Positions 1 through 7,383 of a stretch of 64,000 bases of DNA are shown one piece after another. Numbering within the stretch: the first letter of the stretch is position 1; every line of letters begins with the position of its first letter. The notes beneath the pieces were generated by a model. That model was not told where the DNA came from and made no database searches. It saw nothing but the letters and a program-made list of their open reading frames with translations. Source of the DNA: Rhizobium sp. NFR03. Its GTDB lineage: Bacteria > Pseudomonadota > Alphaproteobacteria > Rhizobiales > Rhizobiaceae. Location of the stretch: positions 62,001 to 126,000 of the forward strand of contig NZ_FOGR01000007.1 of assembly GCF_900111275.1 (NCBI RefSeq), given 5' to 3'. The position numbers were made by a program, and so were the translations under genes.

Positions 1-537
1 GCGATCGATGATCGCGAGGAGATCGCGCGTGGTTGCGGCATCGATGGCTGCAAACGGCTCATCGAGAATGATGAATGTCGGGTCCTGCAGCAACAGACGC
101 GCGAAGAGGACACGCTGGAACTGACCGGATGACAAAGCGCCGATATGCCGGTGGCCGAACCCATCGAGCCCGACGGCGTGAAGGGCGGCGAGACCCTTTT
201 CGGCCGACCCGCGGGAAAGCCTGCGGAAACCGCCAGTTTCCTTCCAGGCGCCGAGCATCACCGTATCGGCGACGGTCAGAGGGAAATGCCGGTCGATCTC
301 CGCTGTCTGCGGCAGGTAGCCGAAGTCCTGCCTGCGTAGCCCACCCCGGTCGATTTTACCCGATGCGACCGGCAGATCGTCCATCAGCGCCTTGAGAAGC
401 GTCGATTTCCCCGCACCATTCGGTCCGGCGATGGCTGTGACGCTTCCCGGCGAAAAACAGCCCGTCATGCCACTGACCGCGACATGACGGTCATAGGTGA
501 TCGAGACGTTGTTGAACGTCACCGCGGCCGCGTTCAT
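1..537 (-). CDS. aztA: Zinc ABC transporter ATP-binding protein, AztA-like (partial)
   Basis: The gene starts at the ATG ending at 537 and runs off the left edge; 179 codons are visible. The product is a cytoplasmic ABC ATPase: Walker A GPNGAGKST at residues 38-46, Q-loop LPQ near 80, signature LSSGQ, and Walker B FIILDEPF close to the edge. It most resembles ATPases of zinc/manganese importers, particularly the AztA type known from Paracoccus and rhizobia. The start overlaps the stop of a 42-codon reading frame upstream, and a Zur-box-like palindrome lies before both genes, which supports zinc rather than another metal. The membrane and binding-protein genes would lie beyond the edge. ABC ATPase is certain; the metal is inferred. 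Confidence 0.8.
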   Translation of the reverse strand, partial: MNAAAVTFNNVSITYDRHVAVSGMTGCFSPGSVTAIAGPNGAGKSTLLKALMDDLPVASGKIDRGGLRRQDFGYLPQTAEIDRHFPLTVADTVMLGAWKETGGFRRLSRGSAEKGLAALHAVGLDGFGHRHIGALSSGQFQRVLFARLLLQDPTFIILDEPFAAIDAATTRDLLAIIDR

Positions 538-662
538 GGAAGCGCGACCGCCCAGAGGATCGCGCCCCATAGGGCAAGATGCAGGACAGCCACCGCGGCA
601 AGCCGCGTCAAAGACGACCGCGCCATCAAGGACGCCTGAAAGGGGTTCGTGTCTTTTGCCAT
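534..662 (-). CDS. Small membrane peptide (42 aa) upstream of zinc ABC ATPase
   Basis: This 42-residue frame starts MAKDTNPFQASLMARSS, has one hydrophobic stretch (about residues 21-41, rich in Leu/Ala/Val with two Trp) and ends in LP. Its stop overlaps the start of the ATPase gene (ATGA), the usual sign of translational coupling. The Zur-like box lies about 30 bp upstream of its start, so it would be the first gene of the zinc operon. I do not recognise a family. It may be a small accessory membrane subunit, or a leader peptide that only sets translation of the next gene. Overlap, length and hydrophobicity are seen; function is not known. Confidence 0.6.
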   Translation of the reverse strand: MAKDTNPFQASLMARSSLTRLAAVAVLHLALWGAILWAVALP

Positions 663-691
663 GAAAACGACCATACGTCGATGATGATCGT

Positions 692-714
692 GTTCTGTTA
701 TATTATATCATTTT
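692..714. promoter_or_regulatory. Candidate Zur box
   Basis: The core GTTATA-T-TATATC (697-709) is an imperfect palindrome around position 703. It matches the known Zur consensus (GTTATA-N-TATAAC core with A/T-rich flanks) at 11 of 12 core positions, and the right flank ATTTT fits ATTTC. It sits upstream of the leftward zinc operon, as expected for zinc-dependent repression. No experimental support is available from sequence alone. Confidence 0.6.
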
Positions 715-823
715 CATTGTCGAACAAATTGTTCGTCCGGCACCATATGCCGGTTTAACCGAGGTCGTTATCGATACGACTTTGTGTTGCCGAGCCCTCT
801 CATCGGCCGTGGTCGTACAGGCC

Positions 824-1729
824 CTAACGGCTGCTGCGCGCGACGGCCCGATGCCGGTCTTCGCAGACAGCACGCACATCCCTGAGCAGCGAGTTGCGAT
901 TGTCGGGACTCCAGATCATGTGGAGTTCGGCAAGGCAGTCCTCGCGCAAATCCAGCGGCCTGAAGATCACGTTGGTCGAGCAGGCATTCTGCGTTCCCGC
1001 CGGCACCATGGCCAGCCCGATGCCGGCGCTGACGAGGGACAGGATCGCCTGAGAATGCGTCATGCTCTGGACGATCCTGGGTTCGATGCGGTGTTCGGCG
1101 ATCAGGCGTGTCAACATGTCGTGCAGGTAGCGTGCCTGCGGGGAGAACATGATAAATGGCTCGCCGTTCAGCATGTCGGGGCGAACGCGCCTGTGAGCGC
1201 TCAGCGGATGGGTTTTCGGAAGGGCCAGCATCATCGCCTCCCGGGCGACGCAGAGGCTGTCGAGACGGTGCTGTGCGGCCAATGGACGTGAAAAGCCCAG
1301 ATCGATCTCGCCGTCGTTGATCGCCTTCATCTGCTCGGCTGTTTCCATCTGCACCAGCTCCAACTCAATCTGCGGCGCGGACGTGCGCGCTCTCGCGATG
1401 AAATCGGGGAGAAACGTGTAGGTCGCGGCTCCGACGAACGCGACGCGCACCGATCCGGCACTGCCCCGCGCGGCGCGCCTCGCCGCGGTCATGGCCGCTT
1501 CCCCCTGCGCCACGAGCTTCTGTGCCTCGTGCAGGAAGGCATGGCCCGCCGGCGTCAAGGCCACGCGCCGGCTGCTGCGCTCGAAAAGCGACACGTCGAG
1601 CTGCTCCTCCAGCAGCCGGATCTGGCGGCTGAGCGGTGGTTGCGTGATGTTCAGCCGGCGAGCAGCCCGGCTGAAGTTCAGCTCCGACGCCAGAACGATA
1701 AAGGATCTGACATGCGCCATGTCCAGCAT
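824..1729 (-). CDS. LysR-family transcriptional regulator
   Basis: A full-length (301 aa) LysR regulator. The N-terminal winged helix-turn-helix (about residues 1-60) contains SRAARRLNITQPPLSRQI, followed by a linker helix and a periplasmic-binding-protein-like effector domain from about residue 90 to 290. It is divergent from the talarate/galactarate dehydratase gene with only 48 bp between start codons, the classic arrangement for a LysR activator and its target. A dyad ATTCA-N5-TGAAT lies in that gap. The effector is probably a hexarate or a pathway intermediate; this is inferred from position only. Confidence 0.9.
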   Translation of the reverse strand: MLDMAHVRSFIVLASELNFSRAARRLNITQPPLSRQIRLLEEQLDVSLFERSSRRVALTPAGHAFLHEAQKLVAQGEAAMTAARRAARGSAGSVRVAFVGAATYTFLPDFIARARTSAPQIELELVQMETAEQMKAINDGEIDLGFSRPLAAQHRLDSLCVAREAMMLALPKTHPLSAHRRVRPDMLNGEPFIMFSPQARYLHDMLTRLIAEHRIEPRIVQSMTHSQAILSLVSAGIGLAMVPAGTQNACSTNVIFRPLDLREDCLAELHMIWSPDNRNSLLRDVRAVCEDRHRAVARSSR

Positions 1730-1731
1730 TC

Positions 1732-1746
1732 ATTCAATTCCTGAAT
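1732..1746. promoter_or_regulatory. LysR-type box in divergent promoter
   Basis: The perfect inverted repeat ATTCA-attcc-TGAAT fits the T-N11-A architecture of LysR binding sites. It lies directly upstream of the LysR start and about 30 bp before the dehydratase start, so one dimer could control both genes. Confidence 0.45.
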
Positions 1747-1777
1747 AGATGTTCGACAACATTCGATTTGGACTTAG

Positions 1778-3001
1778 ATGGATGCGAGCGCTATTCGTCA
1801 AGGTATAGACACAACATCAGGTGCGCGAACGATGGACACGATAGCCAAGACCGTTTCCCGACAACAGGACGCCAGCCCGGACAGCATCGCCTGGATCCGG
1901 CTGTCATCGATCTTCCTGCCGTTGAAAACCCCGATCAGTGACGCGAAGGTTCTCACGGGCCGGCAGAAGCCGCTGACCGAGGTGGCCTTTCTCTTCGCGG
2001 AGATCGAGACGAGACAGGGTCACAGCGGCATCGGGTTCAGCTATTCGAAGCGCGCAGGCGGTCCCGGCCAGTTCGAGCATGCACGCGAGATCGCCAACGT
2101 TCTCATCGGTGAGGATCCGAACGATATCGGCAAGCTCTGGAACAAGCTCTGCTGGGCCGGCGCGTCGGTCGGGCGCAGCGGTCTCGCCGTCCAGGCCATC
2201 GCCGCGTTCGACATTGCCCTCTGGGACCTCAAGGCCAAGCGTGCCGGTCTTCCGCTCGCCAAACTGCTCGGTGCCCACCGCGATTCCGTGCGCTGCTACA
2301 ACACGTCGGGCGGATTTCTGTCTTCGCCCATCGAAGAGGTTCTCGACAATGTCGAACAGTCGATCGCCGCGGGCATCGGCGGCATCAAGATCAAGGTCGG
2401 TCAGCCCGACATGACGATCGATGCCAAGCGCGTGGCCGCGGTCCACGAGCGGATCGGCGGGCGGGCCGCCATGATGGTCGACGCGAACCAGCAATGGGAC
2501 AGGCCGGCGGCTATGCGGTTCGGCCGGATGATGGAACCCTACAACCTGACCTGGATCGAGGAGCCGCTGGATGCGTACGACGTCGAGGGCCATGCGATGC
2601 TCGCGGCGCATTTGGATACGCCGATCGCCACCGGCGAAATGCTCGCAAGTGCGCTGGAGCATGTCGCGCTTATCAACAACAACGCGGTCGATTTCATCCA
2701 GCCCGACGCGCCGCGTGTCGGCGGGATCACCCAGTTCCTGAAGATCTGCGCGCTGGCAGAGGCAAAGAAGCTGCAGCTGGCGCCGCATTTCGCCATGGAG
2801 ATCCACCTTCACCTTGCAGCGGCGTATGAGCTTGAGCCCTGGGTGGAGCATTTCGACTGGCTCGACCCGCTGTTCAACGAGCATCTGGAGATCGAACATG
2901 GCCGAATGATCGTGCCGGCCCGCCTGGGGCTCGGTATCACGCTGTCCGAACAGGCCCATCGCTGGAAGAGGGCGGAGGCCGAGTTCGGAAAGCGGCCGTA
3001 G
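1778..3001 (+). CDS. L-talarate/galactarate dehydratase (enolase superfamily)
   Basis: The 407-residue product is a mandelate-racemase-subgroup enolase. Seen: Lys-x-Lys catalytic pair in GIKIKVGQ (K204, K206), metal ligands D235 (VDANQQW), E261 (WIEEPLDAYD) and E287 (ATGEM), D310 in QPDAPRVGG, and H337 in APHFAMEIHLHL. These blocks and the tail FGKRP match the Salmonella L-talarate/galactarate dehydratase as I remember it, over nearly the whole length. The reaction is removal of water from a hexarate to 5-keto-4-deoxy-D-glucarate. A second in-frame ATG at 1832 (M19) would give 389 residues; neither start has a strong ribosome site. It ends 10 bp from the convergent LacI gene. Confidence 0.88.
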   Translation: MDASAIRQGIDTTSGARTMDTIAKTVSRQQDASPDSIAWIRLSSIFLPLKTPISDAKVLTGRQKPLTEVAFLFAEIETRQGHSGIGFSYSKRAGGPGQFEHAREIANVLIGEDPNDIGKLWNKLCWAGASVGRSGLAVQAIAAFDIALWDLKAKRAGLPLAKLLGAHRDSVRCYNTSGGFLSSPIEEVLDNVEQSIAAGIGGIKIKVGQPDMTIDAKRVAAVHERIGGRAAMMVDANQQWDRPAAMRFGRMMEPYNLTWIEEPLDAYDVEGHAMLAAHLDTPIATGEMLASALEHVALINNNAVDFIQPDAPRVGGITQFLKICALAEAKKLQLAPHFAMEIHLHLAAAYELEPWVEHFDWLDPLFNEHLEIEHGRMIVPARLGLGITLSEQAHRWKRAEAEFGKRP

Positions 3002-3010
3002 CGTCGCGGC

Positions 3011-4033
3011 TCAGGCCGTTCCGCGCACGACGATATGGAAATCGACATTGATCATCGCCTCCACAGTCTCATCGCCGTCTATCTTCCGCAGGATCGATTG
3101 GGCCGCCTTGGTGCCGATATCGCGGCGGTCGATGCGCACGGTGGTCAGGGGCGGATGGGTGTAGGGAGCAAAGTCGAAGTCTCCAAATCCGACGATGGCA
3201 AGATCTTCGGGCATCCTGCATCCACGCGCATAGGCTTCGGCCAGCGCGCCATGGGCGACGACATCCGAGGAGCAGAACACGCCGAGCGTGCCGTGTCCGC
3301 GATCCAGAAGTTGCGCCATCGCCTGGCGCCCGTCCCGGAACGTCGAGGGTGAATTCATTTCGAGATCGGGAAGCTCCACCTCGGCAATTCCGCTGAGGCG
3401 CTGCACGAAGCCGTCCCGGCGCTGGACGGCCCGGGGATCGTTTGCGCCGATCTGCGCGTAGCGATCATATCCTTTGCGCAACAGGTGATCGGCAACCAAA
3501 GCACCGACGGCGGCATGGGAAAACCCGACCGCTGTATCAAGCGGGGATGGCGTGGAATCCCAGATCTCGACGATCGGAAGGCCCGCCGCCGTCAGCATGG
3601 CGCGCGTTTCTTTAAGATGCGTGATGCCCGTCAGGATGATGCCGTCCGGACGACGGGCGAGAATGGCGCGCGTCAGTTCCAGTTCCCGCTTCGGGTCGTA
3701 GCCGCTGAGGCCGAGAAGCAACTGATACCCCGCGGTGACGAGTTCCGTGTTCAGGCCCTCGATCGTTTCGGCGAAGATCGTGCTGGACACCGCGGGGACG
3801 ATGGCAGCAATCAGCTTTGTCCTTCGGGAGGCGAGACCGCCGGCAAGCAGGTTGGGGACATAGCCGGTGCGGGCGATGACACGCTCGATCGCCTCAAGTG
3901 TTCCCGGCTTCACGAGGCCCGGCGTGTTGATTGCCCGCGACACTGTGACCGGCGACACGTTTGCCAGCCTCGCAATGTCCGCCAGCGTCACCGGCCCGCG
4001 CGACGCGGTCTGCCTGTTCTTTCCCGAATCCAC
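3011..4033 (-). CDS. LacI-family transcriptional repressor
   Basis: The product (340 aa from the GTG at 4033) has an N-terminal LacI helix-turn-helix (LADIARLANVSPVTVSRA) and a sugar-binding core typical of gluconate/sugar-acid repressors of the GntR(LacI) type. The GTG is preferred over the longer frame opening at 4138 because GGAGG lies 8 bases upstream and homologous HTH domains begin nearby. The gene is divergent from the tctCBA-like operon, with a perfect palindromic operator between them and a degenerate copy before its own start, so it probably represses both. The ligand is probably a sugar acid or its keto-deoxy product. Confidence 0.9.
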   Translation of the reverse strand: MDSGKNRQTASRGPVTLADIARLANVSPVTVSRAINTPGLVKPGTLEAIERVIARTGYVPNLLAGGLASRRTKLIAAIVPAVSSTIFAETIEGLNTELVTAGYQLLLGLSGYDPKRELELTRAILARRPDGIILTGITHLKETRAMLTAAGLPIVEIWDSTPSPLDTAVGFSHAAVGALVADHLLRKGYDRYAQIGANDPRAVQRRDGFVQRLSGIAEVELPDLEMNSPSTFRDGRQAMAQLLDRGHGTLGVFCSSDVVAHGALAEAYARGCRMPEDLAIVGFGDFDFAPYTHPPLTTVRIDRRDIGTKAAQSILRKIDGDETVEAMINVDFHIVVRGTA

Positions 4034-4050
4034 TTTAACCCCTCCGTTAA

Positions 4051-4069
4051 AATGATTTACGCTTTCATT
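4051..4069. promoter_or_regulatory. Degenerate LacI operator before repressor gene
   Basis: The half-site GCTTTCATT is identical to that of the perfect palindrome at 4184-4201, while the other arm reads AATGA followed by an altered centre. It overlaps the region just upstream of the repressor GTG, fitting weak autoregulation. Confidence 0.45.
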
Positions 4070-4183
4070 TTGTTGATGAGCAAGAGGGCATGCAGGACGA
4101 GTGAACGAAAAATAGCTAACTACTTGATATAATGACATTAGAAATTTTTATCTGCAACTTGCGACGTACGATTGTCCGAGTAC

Positions 4184-4201
4184 AATGAAAGCGCTTTCAT
4201 T
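4184..4201. promoter_or_regulatory. LacI-type operator
   Basis: AATGAAAGCGCTTTCATT is a perfect 18-bp palindrome with the central CG step typical of LacI/GalR operators. It lies between the repressor and the transporter operon, 72 bp before the first transporter start codon. Confidence 0.75.
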
Positions 4202-4272
4202 TCTTCTGGAGGAGGATCCGGAGGGGTGAATTTTCGGGAACTGGCGAGAGCCAGACAAAGGGAGGAGACAGA

Positions 4273-5256
4273 ATGAACCTCAAGCGGATCATGAAAATTG
4301 TGGCCGTTGCAGCGGCGTTTGGCGCATCCGGTGCCGCGCCCGGCCACGCGGCCGACGACTATCCATCCAAGACCGTCACCGTGGTTGTTCCCTTCGCCGC
4401 TGGCGGCAACACCGACACGTTCGGCCGCCTCGTCGCCGAGCAGTTGGACAAGCGATTGGGCCAGCGGTTCATCGTTGAGAACAAGCCTGGCGCGGGCGGC
4501 AATATCGGCCTTGGCGATCTCGCCCGCTCCAAGCCCGATGGCTACACGATCGGCATGGGCACCGTCAGCTCGAATGCCATAAACCAGACGCTTTACAAGA
4601 CCTTGCCCTACAGCAAGGAGAAGGGCTTCGAGCCGATCTCGCTGATTGCAAGTCTGCCGAACGTGCTGGTGGTCAATCCTGACAAGATCAAGGCGAACTC
4701 GGTCGAGGAGCTGATCGCGTTCCTCAAGGCCGAGCCGGGCAAGCACACCTACGCCTCTTCCGGTGTCGGCACCTCCATTCACCTTGCCGGTGAATTGATG
4801 GCCACCAAGACCGGCATCAAGATGACCCATGTTCCCTACAAGGGCAGCAGCCAGGCCATTCTCGATGTGGTGGCAGGTCACGTGGACATGATGTTCGATA
4901 ACATTCCCACGGCCGCCCAGCAGGTCAAGGCTGGCAAGGTCAAGGCGCTCGCGGTGACGAGCCTCGAAAGGGCCAGCCTTCTGCCCGACGTGCCCACCAT
5001 GGCGAGCGTCATTCCGGGCTTCGAAGCGACCTCCTGGCATGGCCTCTTCGCCCCTCCCGGCACGCCGCCCGAAATCGTCGAGAAGCTGAGCAAGGAAGTC
5101 CAGGCCATCATCGCGGATCCCGCCATGAAGGCGAAGCTGGAGGCGATGGGTGTCACACCGGTTGGCAGCACGTCGGCGGAATTCAAGGACTTCATCGCCA
5201 AGGAAACGGCGAAGTGGGCCGACGTCATCAAAGCCGCGAACGTTCCCCTGCAATGA
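4273..5256 (+). CDS. Tripartite tricarboxylate-type transporter, substrate-binding protein (TctC/Bug family)
   Basis: A 327-residue periplasmic binding protein with a Sec signal peptide (cleavage probably after APGHAA, near residue 29). Bug-family hallmarks follow: YPSKTVTVVVPFAAGGNTD, then VENKPGAGGNIG. These proteins bind carboxylates and hand them to a TctAB membrane pair. The ribosome site GGGAGGA lies 8 bases before the ATG. It is the first gene of the operon with the TctB, TctA, dehydratase and aldolase genes, so the ligand is probably a sugar acid such as a hexarate. A hairpin follows the gene, probably keeping binding-protein mRNA in excess. Confidence 0.92.
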   Translation: MNLKRIMKIVAVAAAFGASGAAPGHAADDYPSKTVTVVVPFAAGGNTDTFGRLVAEQLDKRLGQRFIVENKPGAGGNIGLGDLARSKPDGYTIGMGTVSSNAINQTLYKTLPYSKEKGFEPISLIASLPNVLVVNPDKIKANSVEELIAFLKAEPGKHTYASSGVGTSIHLAGELMATKTGIKMTHVPYKGSSQAILDVVAGHVDMMFDNIPTAAQQVKAGKVKALAVTSLERASLLPDVPTMASVIPGFEATSWHGLFAPPGTPPEIVEKLSKEVQAIIADPAMKAKLEAMGVTPVGSTSAEFKDFIAKETAKWADVIKAANVPLQ

Positions 5257-5262
5257 CCTGTC

Positions 5263-5290
5263 TTGCCGGCTGGCATCTGTCGGCCGGCAA
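5263..5290 (+). other. Intercistronic hairpin after tctC-like gene
   Basis: TTGCCGGC (5263-5270) pairs perfectly with GCCGGCAA (5283-5290) around a 12-base loop. No U-tract follows, so it more likely stabilises the upstream message or partly attenuates than fully terminates. Confidence 0.45.
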
Positions 5291-5314
5291 CACCCTTCCT
5301 GCGAGATCTGAACC

Positions 5315-5791
5315 ATGCTGAAGATAAAAAACGGCCGCGACTTCATCGGCGGCTTGACGATGATCTGCGTCGCTCTCCTGTTCATCTGGTTTGGCAGAGA
5401 GCTCACCGTGGGTAATTCATTCCAGATGGGACCCGGTTACTTCCCGGTCATGCTGAGCATCCTGCTGATCGCGATCGGCGCGCTGATCGTCGTCCAGTCT
5501 GTCGTCGTCCATGCGGAGGAGAGCGAGCCGGATATGTGGAACTGGACAGCCTTTGCGCTTGTCATCCTCGGGCCGGTCGGTTTCGGCCTTGTCCTTTCCG
5601 GTCTTGGGCTGGCGCCCACCATGTTCCTTCTCATCGTCGGGGTGGCCGCAGCCAGCCGCTACGCAAACTGGCGGCATTCGATCCTGCTCGGCCTGTTCCT
5701 GTCGGTCTGTTCCGTTCTGCTGTTCACACGGCTGCTGGCGCTGCCCGTCAGTGCCTTCGGGCCGTGGGTTCCGTTTCTCGGCAGCGTGTGA
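5315..5791 (+). CDS. Tripartite tricarboxylate-type transporter, small membrane subunit (TctB family)
   Basis: The 158-residue product has four predicted membrane helices (near residues 10-27, 42-62, 78-100 and 108-145, the last stretch being two short helices) and the motif GPGYFPVMLSILL, seen at the start of TctB proteins. It pairs with the large TctA subunit, whose gene begins 36 bp downstream. TctB is poorly conserved in sequence, so the assignment rests on length, topology and position between the TctC and TctA genes. Confidence 0.88.
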   Translation: MLKIKNGRDFIGGLTMICVALLFIWFGRELTVGNSFQMGPGYFPVMLSILLIAIGALIVVQSVVVHAEESEPDMWNWTAFALVILGPVGFGLVLSGLGLAPTMFLLIVGVAAASRYANWRHSILLGLFLSVCSVLLFTRLLALPVSAFGPWVPFLGSV

Positions 5792-5827
5792 CGTTCCCGG
5801 ACAGCCGGCAACTGGATTGGATTTTCC

Positions 5828-7327
5828 ATGGATCTCTTTTCGAACCTCATGCTCGGTGCGTCGACGGCCTTCCTTCCGATGAACCTCTTCTATGGCTTCA
5901 TCGGATGTCTTCTGGGCACCGCCATCGGCGTGCTTCCGGGGCTGGGGCCCACCGCAACCATCGCCATGCTGCTGCCGATCACCTTCGGCCTGCCACCGGA
6001 ATCCGCGCTCATCATGCTCGCGGGTATTTTCTACGGCGCCCAGTATGGCGGCTCGACGACGGCCATTCTTATCAACCTTCCTGGCGAAAGCTCCTCGGTC
6101 GTCACGGCAATCGACGGCTACCAGATGGCGCGCAACGGGCGGGCCGGTGCCGCTCTTGCAACGGCTGCGCTGGGCTCCTTCTTCGCGGGCACGGTCGCGA
6201 CGATCCTGCTCGCCATGGCTGCGCCGCCTCTGGCCGCAGTTGCGCTGAACTTCGGTCCGGCCGAATATTTCTCGCTTATGGTGCTCGGCCTCGTCGCCTC
6301 GGTGGCGCTGGCAAGCGGTTCCCTGCCGAAGGCCATGGCGATGATCGTGTTCGGGCTGATGCTGGGCACTGTCGGCACCGACGTGGAGAGCGGCACGCCG
6401 CGCTATGTCTTTGACATCCCGGAGCTTTATGACGGCCTGAACTTCGTGGCCGTCAGCATGGGCATATTCGGGATCTGCGAAATCCTTCGAAATCTCGAGA
6501 ACGAGCAGGAGAGGTCCGTCAGCGTCAAGCGCGTGACCGGGTTGATGCTGACGAAGGACGACGTCAAACGTATCATTGGGCCGGTCCTGCGCGGCACGGC
6601 GCTCGGCTCGTTCCTCGGTGTTCTACCGGGCGGTGGCGCCATGCTCGCCTCCTTTGCGTCCTACGCTATGGAGAAGCGCCTGTCGCCGAACCGCGCGGAG
6701 TTCGGCAAGGGCGCGATCGAAGGCGTTGCTGCACCGGAATCGGCGAACAATGCCGGTGCGCAGACCTCGTTCATTCCCATGCTGACGCTCGGCATTCCCG
6801 GCAATCCGGTTATGGCCCTGATGGTCGGCGCGATGATCCTGCAGGGCATCACGCCCGGTCCGAACGTCATTTCGGATGAGCCCGCCCTCTTCTGGGGAAT
6901 GATCGTCTCCATGTGGTCGGGCAATCTCATGCTGGTCATTCTCAACCTGCCGCTCATAGGCCTGTGGGTGCGAATGCTGACGGTGCCTTACCATCTCCTG
7001 TTCCCAGCCATCATCGGCTTCTGCTGTATCGGCGCTTACAGTATCAACAACAGCGTTTTCGACGTGTTCGTCATGTCAGGCTTCGGCGTCGTCGGTTTCA
7101 TCCTCAGCAAGCTTCGCTTCGAGCCGGCGCCGTTGCTTCTCGGTTTCATTCTGGGGCCGATGCTGGAGGAAAACCTTCGGCGTGCCATGTTGATCAGCCA
7201 GGGGGATCCCACGGTCTTCGTGCGCAGCCCGCTCAGCCTGTCTCTTCTCCTTTTCGCAGCCGTCGTTCTGGCGCTCGTGCTGGCGCCGGGCATCAGCCGC
7301 AAGCGGGAAGAGGCATTCACGGAATAA
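5828..7327 (+). CDS. Tripartite tricarboxylate-type transporter, large membrane subunit (TctA family)
   Basis: A 499-residue inner-membrane protein with about 11-12 hydrophobic segments. Family blocks are present: LGVLPGLGPTATIAMLLPIT-like segment near residue 35-55, the YGGSTTAILINLPGE loop, LPGGGAMLASF, and VAAPESANNAGAQTSFIPML. It is the sodium- or proton-driven permease that accepts substrate from the TctC-like protein. The length is the usual one. It is followed by two small hairpins and the dehydratase gene 56 bp on, indicating one transcript for uptake and catabolism. Confidence 0.93.
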   Translation: MDLFSNLMLGASTAFLPMNLFYGFIGCLLGTAIGVLPGLGPTATIAMLLPITFGLPPESALIMLAGIFYGAQYGGSTTAILINLPGESSSVVTAIDGYQMARNGRAGAALATAALGSFFAGTVATILLAMAAPPLAAVALNFGPAEYFSLMVLGLVASVALASGSLPKAMAMIVFGLMLGTVGTDVESGTPRYVFDIPELYDGLNFVAVSMGIFGICEILRNLENEQERSVSVKRVTGLMLTKDDVKRIIGPVLRGTALGSFLGVLPGGGAMLASFASYAMEKRLSPNRAEFGKGAIEGVAAPESANNAGAQTSFIPMLTLGIPGNPVMALMVGAMILQGITPGPNVISDEPALFWGMIVSMWSGNLMLVILNLPLIGLWVRMLTVPYHLLFPAIIGFCCIGAYSINNSVFDVFVMSGFGVVGFILSKLRFEPAPLLLGFILGPMLEENLRRAMLISQGDPTVFVRSPLSLSLLLFAAVVLALVLAPGISRKREEAFTE

Positions 7328-7328
7328 G

Positions 7329-7367
7329 GGACGTTCCACGTCCAGGATAGAGGTGCCGACCGGCACC
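7329..7367 (+). other. Tandem small hairpins between transporter and dehydratase genes
   Basis: GGACGT-tcc-ACGTCC (7329-7343) and GGTGCC-gacc-GGCACC (7352-7367) are two perfect six-base-pair stems in the 56-bp gap. There is no U-tract. They may mark an mRNA processing or attenuation point between uptake and enzyme genes. Confidence 0.35.
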
Positions 7368-7383
7368 AAGTTCGGAGTTCGAA

